From Phaeotremella fagi (lineage: Eukaryota; Basidiomycota; Tremellomycetes; Tremellales; Phaeotremellaceae), in assembly GCA_001599715.1 (NCBI GenBank), contig BCHU01000007.1, positions 1,369,586-1,433,585 on the forward strand: a DNA stretch of 64,000 bases, written 5' to 3'. Of the stretch, positions 50,966-61,291 are shown in pieces. The notes below the pieces were generated by a model, which was not told the origin of the DNA, made no database searches, and worked only from the letters and a program-made list of their open reading frames with translations. The first letter of the stretch is position 1, and the number at the start of each line of letters is the position of its first letter. The position numbers and the translations under genes were made by a program.

Positions 50966-53002
50966 ATGTTATCAATCAATATCCCATATTCCCTTACACC
51001 CGAACAGATCTCTTCGTTCAACAACAACGGGTACCTCATGTTACCTGATTTATTGACTTCTGATGAAGTTTCCGAATTACAATCTTGGGCTAGAGACGTT
51101 AAAGCTTGGCCTAATAGGTTTGGTGAGCATATGCCTTATGAGGAGACCAGGAGTGACGGTACTACTGGGCTATGTCGGTAAGTCTTTTATTCCCACTCGG
51201 ATATAGTTCGTAACTGATATCATTGGGTAGTACCGAGAGTGAGTAGATGTAACATGGCAGTGTAATCTGCTAATCATTAATAGACTACGTCAAATATCAT
51301 CAAGGTTTCAATGACCTCTTTAGAGGTAAAAGATTGGGCGGTATCCTGTCTGAATTAATGGGCGAACAAGCGGTGTTGTTCAAGGAAAAGGTAGATTACC
51401 TTTCGTCATGTCTATATCACTAACTCTGGTGTAGATCAATTACAAAGAACCAGGTGGATCTGGTGGTTTCGACGCTCACATCGATGCTAGGTATGTTTGT
51501 TGACAGAAGGGCATGAACTGGTTGACCGCTTTCTAGTGCATACAACCACGCCGGGGCTAATAAACATCAAACGTTCCTTATGGCCGTTGATGACATGGAC
51601 ATGTCAAATGGTTAGTCCACATTCCTTGCTATCTTAGTATCAAGCTGACATCACCAAGGTTGTTTGGAAGTTGTCAACGGTTCCCATAAAGTTGAAATCC
51701 CACTTGCCGCCAATCGTGTAAGTCCCACGTTTGTACTTCACCAAAACTAATGTATCTTTCTCAGTGTATTGACCCAACCTGGGAATCTCAACAACAATGG
51801 ACACCAGTTCCCATGCCCGCCGGTGCCATTTTACTCTTCGGGTCGTATTTGGCTCATAGATCTGGGGCTAACAGTAGTCCCAAACCAAGAGCTGCGATTT
51901 ATGCTACGGTGAGTGGACTTTGTTATGTTAACGTTGACTGACACTTCTCTTTAGTACAATGGCATCTCCGAAGGTGATAACCATGATTCTTATTATGAAC
52001 ATCGTAGAAAACTTTGGCCACCTACTTTTGAACGTGTTGCTGGTGAGAAATATTCGGAGGGTGCCATGATTTGTGAGTAGTTTTGAGAGCTTACGATTCT
52101 TCAGATGACTGACGTTCATGTAGATGCTTGTGAGTGTTAATCGATGATTATGGATTTGGTATTGACGAATATGTAGACGGTAGCCCAATGGCCGGAGGTG
52201 AGTCATTTTACAGTTCATGAACAATTACTAAACCCACATTCAGGTAAAGAAGCTATTGCGGAGACACTTTCCAAATCGAATGAACCGGCCAAAGATCCCA
52301 AAAAGATCGTCAATGATTTATTCGAGTTACTAGAAAAGTGGGTACTCGCACTCGAACTGGACTGATGAAACAGACAAGGTCAAGCAGGATACATTGGTGA
52401 AAACATTTCACAATTGGTACGTAACTATCATTCAGGTTTAAACACACCATCAAAGCTGATAATACTATTATTTAGGAACACTCCCTCCAAGCTGCCGAAT
52501 CAGCACGTCAATCAGGTGCAGACGACGCTACGATCACAGCAGCCCTATTACATGACGTCGGTCAATTTTTACCCCATTCCCAAGCGAAGGAGTTGATCAC
52601 AAACGGTCAATCAGTCGGTAGAGCTAGTCATGAAACCATAGGTGAAATGTATCTCCAAGACCTGGGATTCCCTAAAAAGGTTTATGAACTGGTTGGAGCT
52701 CACGTCGTTGCTAAGCGGTAGGTTTTTCACAATGAAAGTAAGAGTTAGGACTGATACCGATTAGATACTTGACAGCAACCGTCCCAGGATATTTGAATTC
52801 GCTATCCAACGCCTCAAAAGCTTCACTCAAACATCAAGGTGGTCCATTCAACCCCCAACAGGTTGAAGAATTCGAAAAAGATCCCCTGAAAAACGAAAAA
52901 TTGGCTTTGAGGACTTGGGATGATGAAGCTAAAAGAACGGATATCAAGGCTCCTGGTTTGGAAAGTTTACGCGGGGTTGTTGAAGGTGTTTTGAGAGGTT
53001 AG
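50966..53002 (+). CDS. PhnY/TmpA-type dioxygenase fused to PhnZ/TmpB-type HD oxygenase
   Basis: Fourteen exons give 473 aa with the frame kept. Residues 1 to about 250 are a PhyH-type Fe(II)/2-oxoglutarate dioxygenase: RTENYVKYHQGF, the metal facial triad His124 and Asp126 in FDAHIDAS and His203 in YLAHRS, and Arg214 for 2-oxoglutarate. Residues about 295-473 are a mixed-valence di-iron HD oxygenase: Tyr306, Glu309 and His316 in YIGENISQLEH, His340-Asp341 in LLHDVG, His366, His390 and Asp447 match every PhnZ metal ligand I recall. In bacteria PhnY hydroxylates 2-aminoethylphosphonate and PhnZ splits the C-P bond to glycine and phosphate; TmpA/TmpB do the same with the trimethylammonium analogue. 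One polypeptide could thus release phosphate from a phosphonate. PhnZ His62 is Gln344 here. Exons of 8 nt (51231-51238), 6 nt (52124-52129) and 21 nt (52177-52197) occur. Confidence 0.88.
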
Positions 53003-53286
53003 TGGAGGGTTGGATTGTATGCGGATCGTCTTTAGTTGGCGTTTATGTTCTATTTGATGTTATTTTTGTTCCTCTTTGAGTGTTCCGGCGTACTGTACTC
53101 GCTGCTGTTGCGGGACGATCTACCACCCCTGCCATTCAGCCACCGATTGATTTCTTGGCGTTTTACCTCGGTGATCCAGTCAACTTTATTCAAGATCCAG
53201 TCAACCACAAATCAGATACATATATAAACGAGAGTCTAATTCTATTCCTCTTTAACTTCAATAATCCCCACTACCACTCACTCACA

Positions 53287-53955
53287 ATGTCAGACGTTCT
53301 ACCCAACTGGTGGACATACAGTTTCCTAGCTTTCGAATCGGTGAGTAGAAAGTTATCAACATAACTAAGGTTCAGATGATTCTAGGCGGTATAACCTATA
53401 ACAACCTCTTCAACCCGTTCAACAATTTCAAAGATTCATTACCAGATTCATACGACCCTACAACTGATTCTTTGAAAGTTAGTAAAAGAGTTCAAGTTGT
53501 TAGTGGGGGAACTGCTCTGGGTACGGCGTCTTCCCACTGTCATGTCACTTCATCATGCTCATTAGCTTAGCCAACGGACTCCTTCTCAGTGTTATCTGGG
53601 TCGTTACGCTTTTCGCTAAGAATCAATTGAACTCGTATCCCGTCCTACAAGAAAAATTGATGATGGACCTAGTTGGTGCATTGACAATCTCTGATGTGAG
53701 TTCGTCGTTAGAGTGTAGAATAGAACTGACGTCTTATAGCCTATCTTGTAAGTACATCTGTCACCACAATCAATAAGTACATATATCTTACCCCTGTCCC
53801 ACAGAATCGCGATCTTCGCCTACAATCTACCCAAAGACTTGTTGTTCAAACCTTCAAAATGGAACTCCAACATCAAAGGTCTGTTCTATGGTGTTCCCGT
53901 TGGAATGGCTTTCAAGGCGTCGTGGATGCTTGGTTATGGACGGGGATCTATTTGA
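53287..53955 (+). CDS. Unknown small membrane protein
   Basis: Five exons. It starts MSDVLPNWWTYSFLAFES, then MILGGITYNNLFNPFNNFKD, then VVSGGTALANGLLLSVIWVV, TLFAKNQLNSYPVLQEKL and a last exon PILIAIFAYNLPKDLLFKPS, ending SWMLGYGRGSI. Two to three hydrophobic stretches suggest a membrane protein. No family recognised. Intron 2 needs the acceptor CTTAG at 53567-53571 rather than the nearer TTAG to avoid an immediate stop, and the joins are my reconstruction. Confidence 0.55.
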
Positions 53956-54115
53956 GGTGTGAATTGATTAGTCCACGTCGTGGGATTCGTCCTTGGATGG
54001 TATCGTGTGGACTCTTATACAATCGTTTTCATCTTATGAATCTATAACAGCTAATAATACAAATTCTCGTCATGTGTACAAAAACCCAAAAACGATCCCT
54101 CGCGGCTAGACAGTA

Positions 54116-55514
54116 TCACTCCTTATCCTCCACCTCCTCAGTCCCATCTTCATCAACCCCTGAACCCCATTCACTACCGTCTCCACTCGTTTGTCGTCCA
54201 ATCCCAGAATTAACATTGAAATACATGACAGGTATCGTACCTGGAGTAAGCAAATTCGGGGAATGCACAATTGTACCTCCAACAGGTGAATCAGTGTTGG
54301 AATTCGAGGTGGGATCAGAGTTTGAGTTTGAATTCGAATTCGAATTCGAATGAAAAATCGAATGCTGGGTAATCTGAACGATCGGATCACCTTGATACCC
54401 CTCCACCCGTCTGTCTAACGCTGACTGACGTAAATCCATCGATAGCCTATCCCCACCCTCCTCATCATTCTGATTCTGATGTTGTTCCCTGAAAACAGCT
54501 TTCGCACGATGTAAATCCCTACTAGCAGATCTAGAATTGATAGTGAAAAGAATAGACAAAGCGTACAACTCTGTTATAACCTCCAACAGCACCCAGAAGA
54601 AATTCGAACATGTCCGACGTGAAGCTGGTGAAGATAAAAAGATTATACACATGACCGCACCGCAGATATGGGTGAGTAAAACGGTTTCCAGGGTTAATTT
54701 GATGGTTCTGTTGATTAGACCGATACGTTTGCCTGATTTTTGGGAGGTGGATTTGGATTTTAGAAGGACGGCGATGAGGATTAGGGTTAGTAGACCGTCG
54801 GTTAGGGCTGTTAGACCCATCCAGGAGATGGCGACTATTTGGGATGGGACACCGATGGTTCGTGAATTGAAGATTTCGGGGGTGACGAAGGGATCGTTAG
54901 CCCATAGTCGGGCTGTTATTGCGAGACTGGGGTTGGGTTAGTGTTGGACGATGGAAGGGATGAATGTAGAGGTTGGAGGGATGGAGTTGTCTACTCACGC
55001 TACGCCCATACCTAATGTTATGGTGGGTAACACTACAACCCCTAAACCAAACCACCAATTTCTACCTGTCAAGATCCAAGCCCGTCTCCCGAAATACAAC
55101 TGAGCAGTGAAAGCCATGAGTGGGATCTAGTGCGAGTGTCAGCGAGCACCCAATGAACCGCAATCCTAAATTTAACCCACCAAACCATCCTGCACACTCA
55201 GTGGCCACCAGAACTCCCCCCAAACCCCTTCCGAATCGTTAATCCCATCAACGAAATAATGGTGTAAAGTCAATATTATAATGACGATTTGGAACGTCGA
55301 CAGTATCCAAACCCAAGTGACTGTTAGATGACTATAGGAGTATGTGTATTTCGTGTAGAAACGATGGATTTGGGTCAAGTGGAGTCCGTATAGTATACAC
55401 TGGAATTTTCATATTAGTATGATTGGATTGGGAGAAGACTGGACTTACGGCAAAACATGATCCGATGAGATAGCCTGTTGGTTCTACTGGGAACGGATTG
55501 TTGCTTGTTGACAT
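54116..55514 (-). CDS. Seven-TM protein of the DUF6534 type
   Basis: About five exons. It starts MSTSNNPFPVEPTGYLIGSC and has about seven hydrophobic helices, including TVTWVWILSTFQIVIIILTL, LGVVVLPTITLGM, SWMGLTALTDGLLTLILIAV and FWVLLEVITELYALSILFTI. The last 120 residues are cytosolic and polar, with an (SN)n run (SNSNSNSNSNSD) caused by a GAATTC-type microsatellite at about 54318-54352. The family is a large basidiomycete-specific group of seven-helix proteins without known ligand. Topology suggests a plasma membrane sensor or transporter-like role, which is inference. Confidence 0.75.
54318..54352. repeat. In-frame GAATTC microsatellite
   Basis: Tandem GAATTC-like hexamers inside the coding region of the 7-TM protein. 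They code for Ser-Asn pairs on the minus strand, so copy-number change would alter length without a frameshift. Confidence 0.55.
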
Positions 55515-55848
55515 TGTTAATTCATTGAGGTTGTTGTTGATATTTAATAGTTAGGAAAAGTGAGAATAAATTTTTCTATTCGTGTAAGTTGTATACTCGT
55601 ACACAAATCAGGTCCACAGTAAGTTACTTTCTCAGGTGTTCCTATACTCTCGATCCATAGGATCTGCGAGTACCTTATCAGGAAGTTTACGGTAACTCAG
55701 GAATGAAAAACTATCCCTGCGCCTATCAGCCACCTGAACGTTTACCCTGTGCCACGAACGCGAAGAACAAGGTCTAAAGTCGATCGATTGTGATATATAC
55801 ATATTCATCTTTACAATCCCGGGGAATTTAATTCTGTCAAAGAACTAG

Positions 55849-57674
55849 TTAATCTGAATCTATCTCGATGATATCATCTTCGTCGTCTTCATCGTACGTC
55901 TCTCCGAACGTGAAATCATCTTCGTCCAGCATCGTCATATCGACAACTTCTCGAATTGGAGGTGAAGGTGATCGAGGGGGTGTAGGTTCTCGAGCACGTT
56001 TGGAAACGTCTTTCTTGATATTGTTTCGTAGTGTTGTTCCACCACCTAGAGTTGCCCATTTATCGGCCGCTGCAGTTGTTTCAGGTTTGGAGTTGGAATT
56101 GGTAGCAGTTTGTGTAGGTTGCGTCGTCTTCCCTCGTAACGTCGTACCAGCTCCTCCGAACGATGTTGGACCTTGAACCTCGTTAGGATCAACTTTCTTG
56201 ACGACTTTGCTCGAATCGAATGGTATATATTTGAACCCGAAAAAGAATTTCCCTTCTGGTAGGACAAGGGCTGCAGGGACTTTTCGACCTTCGTCGTTGA
56301 GTGATTCTGGTGTAATGATCTTGGGTCCACTACGCATGGATCAGTATTGACCCCAGCACACGATATCTACTCACTCCATCTTCGCTAGCCTACTCAACCC
56401 CTCAACCTCCTCAATCTTCTTTCCTTTCCCCTTGACTCGTCTCCCACTCAAACTCTGACCGATCCCAGTGAAAACATCAACATTCTCACCACCGCCAACA
56501 GAATTTCTACCGGATGAAGCTCTTGAATCGGGTCTGGACGAACTGGCTGATACAGAAGTGGTTTTACCAAGGTCGATCTTGAGTTTATCAGCCATTGTTG
56601 GGATTGGGGCTGGGGCTGGTCGGGCGGGTTCGACATAACCGACTGGGGTTTCGAAATCAACCTCTAGATCTGTATCGATGACTGAAATTCCTGGTCCTTC
56701 GGGGACTGTTTCCATGATTAGGAATTCGAAGGTAAGGCTGTTGTAGGTGATTTCGATAATGTCACCTTTGGATAGACAGGAATAGTTGCGGAGAGCGGAT
56801 TCGAGGCTGGAGATGTTAATTGGGTTTTACAGGATAGACCTACACTGCCTTGGCATCTGCAACTTCCAAGAAATCAACAGATTGAGCTTGAATCTTGACC
56901 AATTTGCCTTTTGGTAATTTACATCCGACAACTTTGATAGGATCACCTTCGTTGAGACCAAGGGTTTTCATCATCTATCGGTGGTTAGCTTTGGTCGATA
57001 GATTTATAGCTAACTTACCCAAGCTGGTAAATGGACAACACCTTCTTGAGCGACGAATTCGAGGACACCTGCGTTGGTATTGTTTACTGTTGGATTACGG
57101 GGATTGATGAGATTGAAATTCCATGGTGAGGAGATATCAAGGGAGGCTAGGATGTTGTTTAAGCGTTTGATCTAGTGTCAAGATTCCACCTTGACTTACA
57201 CAGTTTAGCCAGAGCTGATGGAGGCATGATGACTATTGATTTATCAGCTATGGCTCGTGTCGAAACAGCTGATTACCCACTTTTGCCACCATACAACAAT
57301 TGTGGACGTTCGTTACCACCCATAACAGCGACTGAATAAGCTTTAAAGTAATCGTCAAAGGCACTGAGATGTGTGGTTAGAACATGCAAATAGCTTTGAG
57401 GTTGATTATACACACCTTGGCGGGGTTTCTCTCGCATAGTTGCCCATTCCCATACCCATGAAACCACCTCCCATGCCCATACCCATCATCTGGGCCAAGT
57501 AACCACTGGGACCAGCTCGTGGGGCTGGATAGTTGTTGTCGTCTAGAACGGAGTTAGGGGAGAAACGACAGGAGATGACGGTAACGAGTGATGACGAGAG
57601 GATGTGATTTTGGATGGGATTCATGAAAACTGGATGAAAAACCTACCTTCTTCATCGTCGTATCCGTGATTCAT
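55849..57674 (-). CDS. UFD1: Ubiquitin fusion degradation protein 1
   Basis: Subunit of the Cdc48-Ufd1-Npl4 complex that extracts ubiquitylated proteins in ER-associated degradation and related pathways. About six exons. It starts MNHGYDDEE, then a Gly/Met-rich stretch (MMGMGMGGGFMGMGMGNYAR), then the UFD1 domain: FDDYFKAYSVAVMGGNERPQ, KIIMPPSALAKLS, WNFNLINP, GVLEFVAQEGVVHLPAWMMK, VKIQAQSVDFLEVADAKAVL, ESALRNYSCLSKGDIIEITY. The carboxy-terminal part has GPKIITPESLNDEGRKVPAA and ends in an acidic DEDDEDDIIEIDSD tail. The Gly/Met-rich insertion is longer than in yeast Ufd1. Confidence 0.95.
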
Positions 57675-57907
57675 GGTGTGGGTGTGTTGTGGATGATTTG
57701 TACAAGGATATGAAGATGATTGTGATGATAAATGTTGTTGAAATTGGAAGAGAAAGATGAAAAGAATGGGATGGTTATTTAGTGGAGGTGACGATGCGTC
57801 ATTCCCTGCCTGACACCATCAATTTCTAGAATGTTAGGCTCACTCTACCGTGTATTACTTTACACCTCCTCACTTTCACCACCCCCATTACACCACCAAC
57901 ATCAACG

Positions 57908-59368
57908 ATGTCATTCACTCCCTATCCATTGTCACCACCTTCCACCTCGACCTCAATTTTCCCTTCAACCCCCATAACTCCCCTCTCGCCCAATGTCAAA
58001 CAAACCTCTCAACCGATCACTAGATCACGAACACTCTTCTACATTTCCATCAGAGATTCCTCAACTTCCGGATCGTTCAATCGGAGAGGTGGTCGAAGGG
58101 ATGGAAGGGAATATGGGGGGATGGGGATGGACGATGAAGAAGAAGAGAGTACGGGGTTGATTGGAGCTGGGACTGGGAGAAATGGGTTTGTCGGTTTAGA
58201 CGTAAAGACTTTACCGCCGAAATGGTAAGTCCTCTGCGTTGCATTGGTTGCAATTATTGACGATTTCATAGGGTCGACGTTAGTGAAGAAGTTGAAGAAC
58301 TTTTATCAAGAGCCAAAATCAAGAGTATGTCGAGGATCCGTTGAATCCTACTCCAAGTCCTTACTCACACCTCCGTAGTCTCGGGTTTAGATAAACTTCA
58401 TGCCAAACATGTCTTACCGGGATTCACAGATCGAACTCAAGAAGAGAGAGAGATAGAGAAGCAGACCACTGATATCACCAGGGTAGGTTCACTTCTCTCA
58501 AGCAATGGCCCATGACCTAATGTAACCACCAGGACTTTCGTAAATGCACGAACCTGATCTCATCAATTCAACCAACCAAAAACTCCAAAGTCGAAACGGT
58601 AACTGCTAAAAATGTTCAACGAGGACTAGCAGGCAAGGTCCAAGAGATATCTGCGCAGTTTAGGAAGAAACAAAGAGTGTATATGCAGAGTGGGTTGACA
58701 ACTCATTCGGTAAAGCTCATCACTGAAACTCCATAGAACTCCAAGGTCACGCCATTAAAAACAAAGATTTATTAGCAGCCTCTGGAGCTATCACCCTAAA
58801 GGGATCGGACGTGTACGACGAACTAGAAGCAGACGAGGAAGCAGTAAGTCCTTCCTCACCTTATGACCAATCACTCACCCCTCCAGTCCAAAACCCAAAT
58901 CCAAAACCAAACCCTCACATCCCATTCAGCCGATCTGAACATCGAACAACGAACCAACGAAATCACGCAGATAGCCAACTCCATCACTGAACTGGCAGAT
59001 TTGTTCCGGGATCTGGGAGGGATGATAGTGGAACAGGGAACTGTACTTGATAGTGTTGAATATAACGTTATGCAGACTGCTAGGGAGTTGGAGGCTGGGG
59101 TTGTAGAGTTGAAAGTGGCTCAGAAGTGGGTCATCTCTCACTCGAATTTGATTTGTACTGACTGGGATGTAGGTACCAAACTAATACTGGTAGACGACGG
59201 TGTATACTATTGTTGATACTGATCATCATCGGTTTGATCATCGTACTCATCTATAAACCTAAGAAACATGTTGGAGGGGGAGGGGATCATCCTTATCTAC
59301 CGAAACCACCGGACTTGGATCACATCCCTATAGGTGATAACGAGGAGAGAAGTTTTTGGGGGATTTGA
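57908..59368 (+). CDS. TLG2: Tlg2/syntaxin-16-type Qa-SNARE
   Basis: t-SNARE of the trans-Golgi network and endosomes. About eight exons. A disordered, Pro/Ser-rich head with TRSRTLFYISIRDSSTS is followed by the Habc helices (VDVSEEVEELLSRAKIKISG, HAKHVLPGFTDRTQEEREIE). The SNARE motif is QRTNEITQIANSITELADLF, RDLGGMIVEQGTVLDSVEYN, with Gln in VEQG as the zero-layer residue. The membrane anchor is ILLLILIIIGLIIVLIY near residue 350, followed by a lumenal tail of about 40 residues. TRTLFYISIRD resembles the amino-terminal peptide by which Tlg2 binds the Sec1/Munc18 protein Vps45, but here it lies inside the head. Confidence 0.88.
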
Positions 59369-59634
59369 AAGAGGACATCGTTTAGAGATTTGTTTTGATA
59401 CCACGCATTTATCTTTTATACCTTTTATGGAGTCGGTCATTCCGATACGTCAAGGCGAGATGATGGATAGACATGATTTTAGGAATGTCACAGTGTGACT
59501 ATAGTACCAGTACGATTTTCATCAGATCAATGGATTCATTCCACCTTTCGAATACATATCAACTTTCACTGTTACTTTGACTACGAGGTATATACAACTG
59601 AACCCATTTCATCCACTTTATACTCGTACCGCTC

Positions 59635-60768
59635 TCACTCTCTGTCTCCAATAACATCAATCAAATTGTTGTGATACAAATCGCCTAAACCTTCTCCTAT
59701 CATCTCGCTATCCCTCGAAACAATTTCTGCAGCGGATTGAAGAGTACCATTGTTACAATTCTCAAAGTCGTGACTTGCTTCAAAAGGTGATCGTAAATGA
59801 ACTCTGAAATCCCTATTATACGACTCCGATCGACAGCCATCAACAACTTGTTGCTTGAATCCCTTCTTTCGATCAAATGGTTGCTCTGTGACTCTGCATT
59901 GATAGCCCTCGTTGTCGTTGAAGGAAACGGTTGTAAATTGAATGTTATCCTTCCATGGAACCATTTCAACCACTTGAAGGATCTCTTCATCGACTGATAT
60001 GGCGACCGAAAAGAATTTGGAGTCTTTGACGACTCTTTCTATTTCTTGGAACGTCTCTCCCAAAGAACCTTTGATATGTTGTTTCAAATCACTTCCTAAG
60101 CAATAAAACCAACCAGAACCTCCCTCTTTCTCTGGTGAAATTTCGATTCCTGATCGATGGAAGAAATTCTTCAGCAATGACGGATTCGATTTAGCATTTA
60201 AAATCGATTTACCATTGACTTGAGCAATCCCTTGGGCGAGTTCGTAACCTTGTCTGCAAACTCCATCGATGATCTTTTGGTATCTCTCTCCTTCTTTGTA
60301 CGACAGTGGATTATCAATGAAATAAGTATACTTTCTTGAGTTTTCTCCACGTCTTTGAATACTATCAACAGCTTTGACCAACCTGTTTTCCAGTGATTTA
60401 CCCATCATATCGAAATGTGTCTTGACTAGAACGGATTTGGAACCGTTGTGGACCTGAACCAAAGAAACGGATAAGAATTTACGATCACCATCCCATTTTT
60501 CTCCAGATTGAATACTGAAATCAGCAATCAAACCTTCATTGGATGATATAGCGAATGAATGGTTTTTAGCACCATTGAATTTGATTAGGTCTTGAACCTT
60601 GCGACCGTTGAGCTCGAAGGTGTTGAATGAATCACCCATGGTGGTTTTGATTGTTTCTTCGGAGTAGAACTTCCAATCGAAGTTGATTGATTCGGACTCG
60701 GACTCGCTGTCAGAGTCGGTATCTGACGATGCTGTGCTGTAGTTGTCGGACAGATTTAATTCTTCCAT
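59635..60768 (-). CDS. Family C paralog 1, unknown function, internal repeat
   Basis: Single exon, 377 aa. It starts MEELNLSDNYSTASSDTDSD with a Ser/Asp/Glu-rich stretch, then two related halves. Half 1 has FDWKFYSEETIKTTMGDSFN, then HSFAISSNEGLIADFSI, SVSLVQVHNGSKSVLVKT, FDMMGKSLENRLVKAVDSIQ. Half 2 has WFYCLGSDLKQHIKGSLGET, FFSVAISVDEEILQVVEM, QFTTVSFNDNEGYQCRV, FDRKKGFKQQVVDGC. Both follow W-x-x-C/Y..L..x(T/S)LG, a strand with self/non-self-like E-x-I, then F-x-K/G. No known domain. A shared upstream element lies at 60891-60930. Confidence 0.72.
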   Translation of the reverse strand: MEELNLSDNYSTASSDTDSDSESESESINFDWKFYSEETIKTTMGDSFNTFELNGRKVQDLIKFNGAKNHSFAISSNEGLIADFSIQSGEKWDGDRKFLSVSLVQVHNGSKSVLVKTHFDMMGKSLENRLVKAVDSIQRRGENSRKYTYFIDNPLSYKEGERYQKIIDGVCRQGYELAQGIAQVNGKSILNAKSNPSLLKNFFHRSGIEISPEKEGGSGWFYCLGSDLKQHIKGSLGETFQEIERVVKDSKFFSVAISVDEEILQVVEMVPWKDNIQFTTVSFNDNEGYQCRVTEQPFDRKKGFKQQVVDGCRSESYNRDFRVHLRSPFEASHDFENCNNGTLQSAAEIVSRDSEMIGEGLGDLYHNNLIDVIGDRE

Positions 60769-60890
60769 TTGCGTCTTGGGATTTGACTTGATGTATTTGG
60801 AGTGTTAGTATTGATTGAATGATAAAGTAAAAGAAAGAAAAAGAATTTGGGGGATTTCTTTCAAAAACCCCTGTTACCCAGAGAATTCGT

Positions 60891-60930
60891 TTGGAAGACA
60901 CCAATGGCTCCACCGTATGAAAGGTGGTCA
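60891..60930 (-). promoter_or_regulatory. Shared family B/C upstream element before family C gene 1
   Basis: TTGGAAGACACCAATGGCTC, then CACCGTATGAAAGGTGG, about 123-162 bp before the start at 60768. In gene sense: CCACCTTTCATACGG then GTGTCTTCCAA. The parts match the family B elements at 28433 and 29531 although the downstream proteins are unrelated. Confidence 0.55.
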
Positions 60931-61291
60931 GTTTTCATTTAACAATGGGGTTTTCAATTGGAAGACTATACAGTATTTTCCCAATGAATGGATTTATTTT
61001 GTCATTCAAGTTATCTCTGAAAATGACAACAAGAGTTGACGAACCTTTCAACTCCTTTTCTGCAAGCAGAACGATGTCATTACAAATGTTGATCTGACGT
61101 CTGCGTTTCACTGAGAAGAATGGATACTGTAAAAAGTCGTTTACCCTGCGTTTGCGCGAACTGAAGAACAAACACAGTCAGTTGACTTCTGAAAATTGTC
61201 AAGGGGAGGGTTCGTATTGGGACTTTGAACTATTTTCATTCAACTATCTAAGTACAAATTGTCGCAATCCTTCTCTCCCTAGACGAGAACC

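Noticed and set aside
54116..54353. Plus-strand frame with EFEFEFEFE repeat
   Set aside because: Antisense to the (SN)n run of the 7-TM protein and created by the GAATTC microsatellite.
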